From Calcarisporiella thermophila CBS 279.70 (Eukaryota; Calcarisporiellomycota): 64,000 nucleotides of DNA. The translations under genes and the position numbers were made by a program. Positions 63,632 to 64,000 of this stretch are shown here, one piece after another. Location: NCBI RefSeq assembly GCF_041956535.1, contig NW_027192203.1, positions 555,406-619,405 of the forward strand. Reading direction: 5' to 3'. The number at the start of each line of letters is the position of its first letter. Positions within the stretch are counted from its first letter, which is position 1. The notes under the pieces were generated by a model that worked only from the letters and a program-made list of their open reading frames with translations, was not told the DNA's origin and did no database searches.

Positions 63632-64000
63632 ACGGAAGATTAGACATAGACTTTAGACTTGGACGGAACCTTAGATGATAAATAAAGTTTTATCCTTTTA
63701 TTCCCCCTTGTGTTGCCAGCAAAAGAGGCGAGAAACAAAAAAGAAGTTATATACGATCAACGGGTACAAGAAACAAAAAGGAAAGCCCGAAAGTATATAT
63801 ATATAAATGTAAATAGAGATAGAGAAATCTGGTTAAAGAAGACAAAAAAAAAAAAGCGGGAAAGAATAGATTAAAGTGTCCCAATTGGAGAAAGATTAAC
63901 TCGAAAACCCAGCAGAGCATTAGGCAGGGGGGAGAGGAGGGGGGGGGGAAGAGCGCCTCCTTTAATGATAATTATTTTGTCTCATCTGTCGATACCTCTC
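63632..64000. other. 3' flank at the window end
   Basis: 369 bases. AATAAA at 63681-63686 is the likely polyadenylation signal of LOG. Poly-G/purine-rich tracts occur near 63925-63948. No gene visible before the window ends. Confidence 0.6.

Overview
This window is nuclear DNA from a fungus. PacC/Rim101, Scw1/Whi3, Pho8, Dss1, Itc1, a DUF3245-type protein and a long-chain alcohol oxidase are all fungal or fungal-style genes. Genes are packed at about one per 2.1 kb and most carry several short GT-AG introns (about 55-85 nt). A CARM1-type arginine methyltransferase and GDP-mannose 4,6-dehydratase hint at an early-diverging (non-Dikarya, for example Mucoromycota/Mortierellomycota-like) lineage, but that placement is inference.

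Layout. 1-7 kb: tail of an unknown acidic protein, dUTPase (+) with an MBF-like promoter, an AT-hook protein (-), vacuolar alkaline phosphatase (-), a DUF3245-like protein (+). 7-18 kb: ribosomal protein uL23 (-), an anoctamin/TMEM16 protein (+), phosphopantothenate-cysteine ligase (+), condensin subunit 1 (+). 18-29 kb: histone H4 (+), a Pch1/cyclin T-like cyclin (-), QCR2 of respiratory complex III (-), a FAM192A/Fyv6-type protein (-), a PKA-like catalytic subunit (-), a UBXN1-like UBA-UBX protein (+). 29-40 kb: a proline/glutamine-rich zinc-finger protein (-), PacC/Rim101 (+), ribosomal protein uL15 (+), CARM1-like methyltransferase (+), Mrl1-like receptor (+), a LITAF-domain protein (+). 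40-54 kb: Dss1-type mitochondrial RNB exoribonuclease (-), long-chain alcohol oxidase (+), GDP-mannose 4,6-dehydratase (-), Scw1/Whi3 two-RRM protein (-), an MFS amine/drug antiporter-like transporter (+). 54-64 kb: RPUSD2/Pus9-type pseudouridine synthase (+), Itc1/ACF1 remodeler subunit (-), a secreted Lys-rich repeat protein (-), a LOG-type phosphoribohydrolase (+).

Gene models were built by hand: splice sites were chosen so that phases close and conserved family motifs become continuous, and every multi-exon model listed closes to a whole number of codons. The genes are independent housekeeping and regulatory loci; I see no operon-like or biosynthetic cluster, no CRISPR array, no rRNA or tRNA gene and no intact transposon. 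I found no convincing undescribed multi-gene system. The more interesting signals are a PKA-like kinase that stops before the hydrophobic motif, paired PacC sites upstream of PacC itself, MBF-like boxes upstream of dUTPase, a GC-AG intron, shared GATG repeats in the unusually long first introns of both ribosomal protein genes, and an orphan secreted protein with a Lys-Glu-Val repeat.
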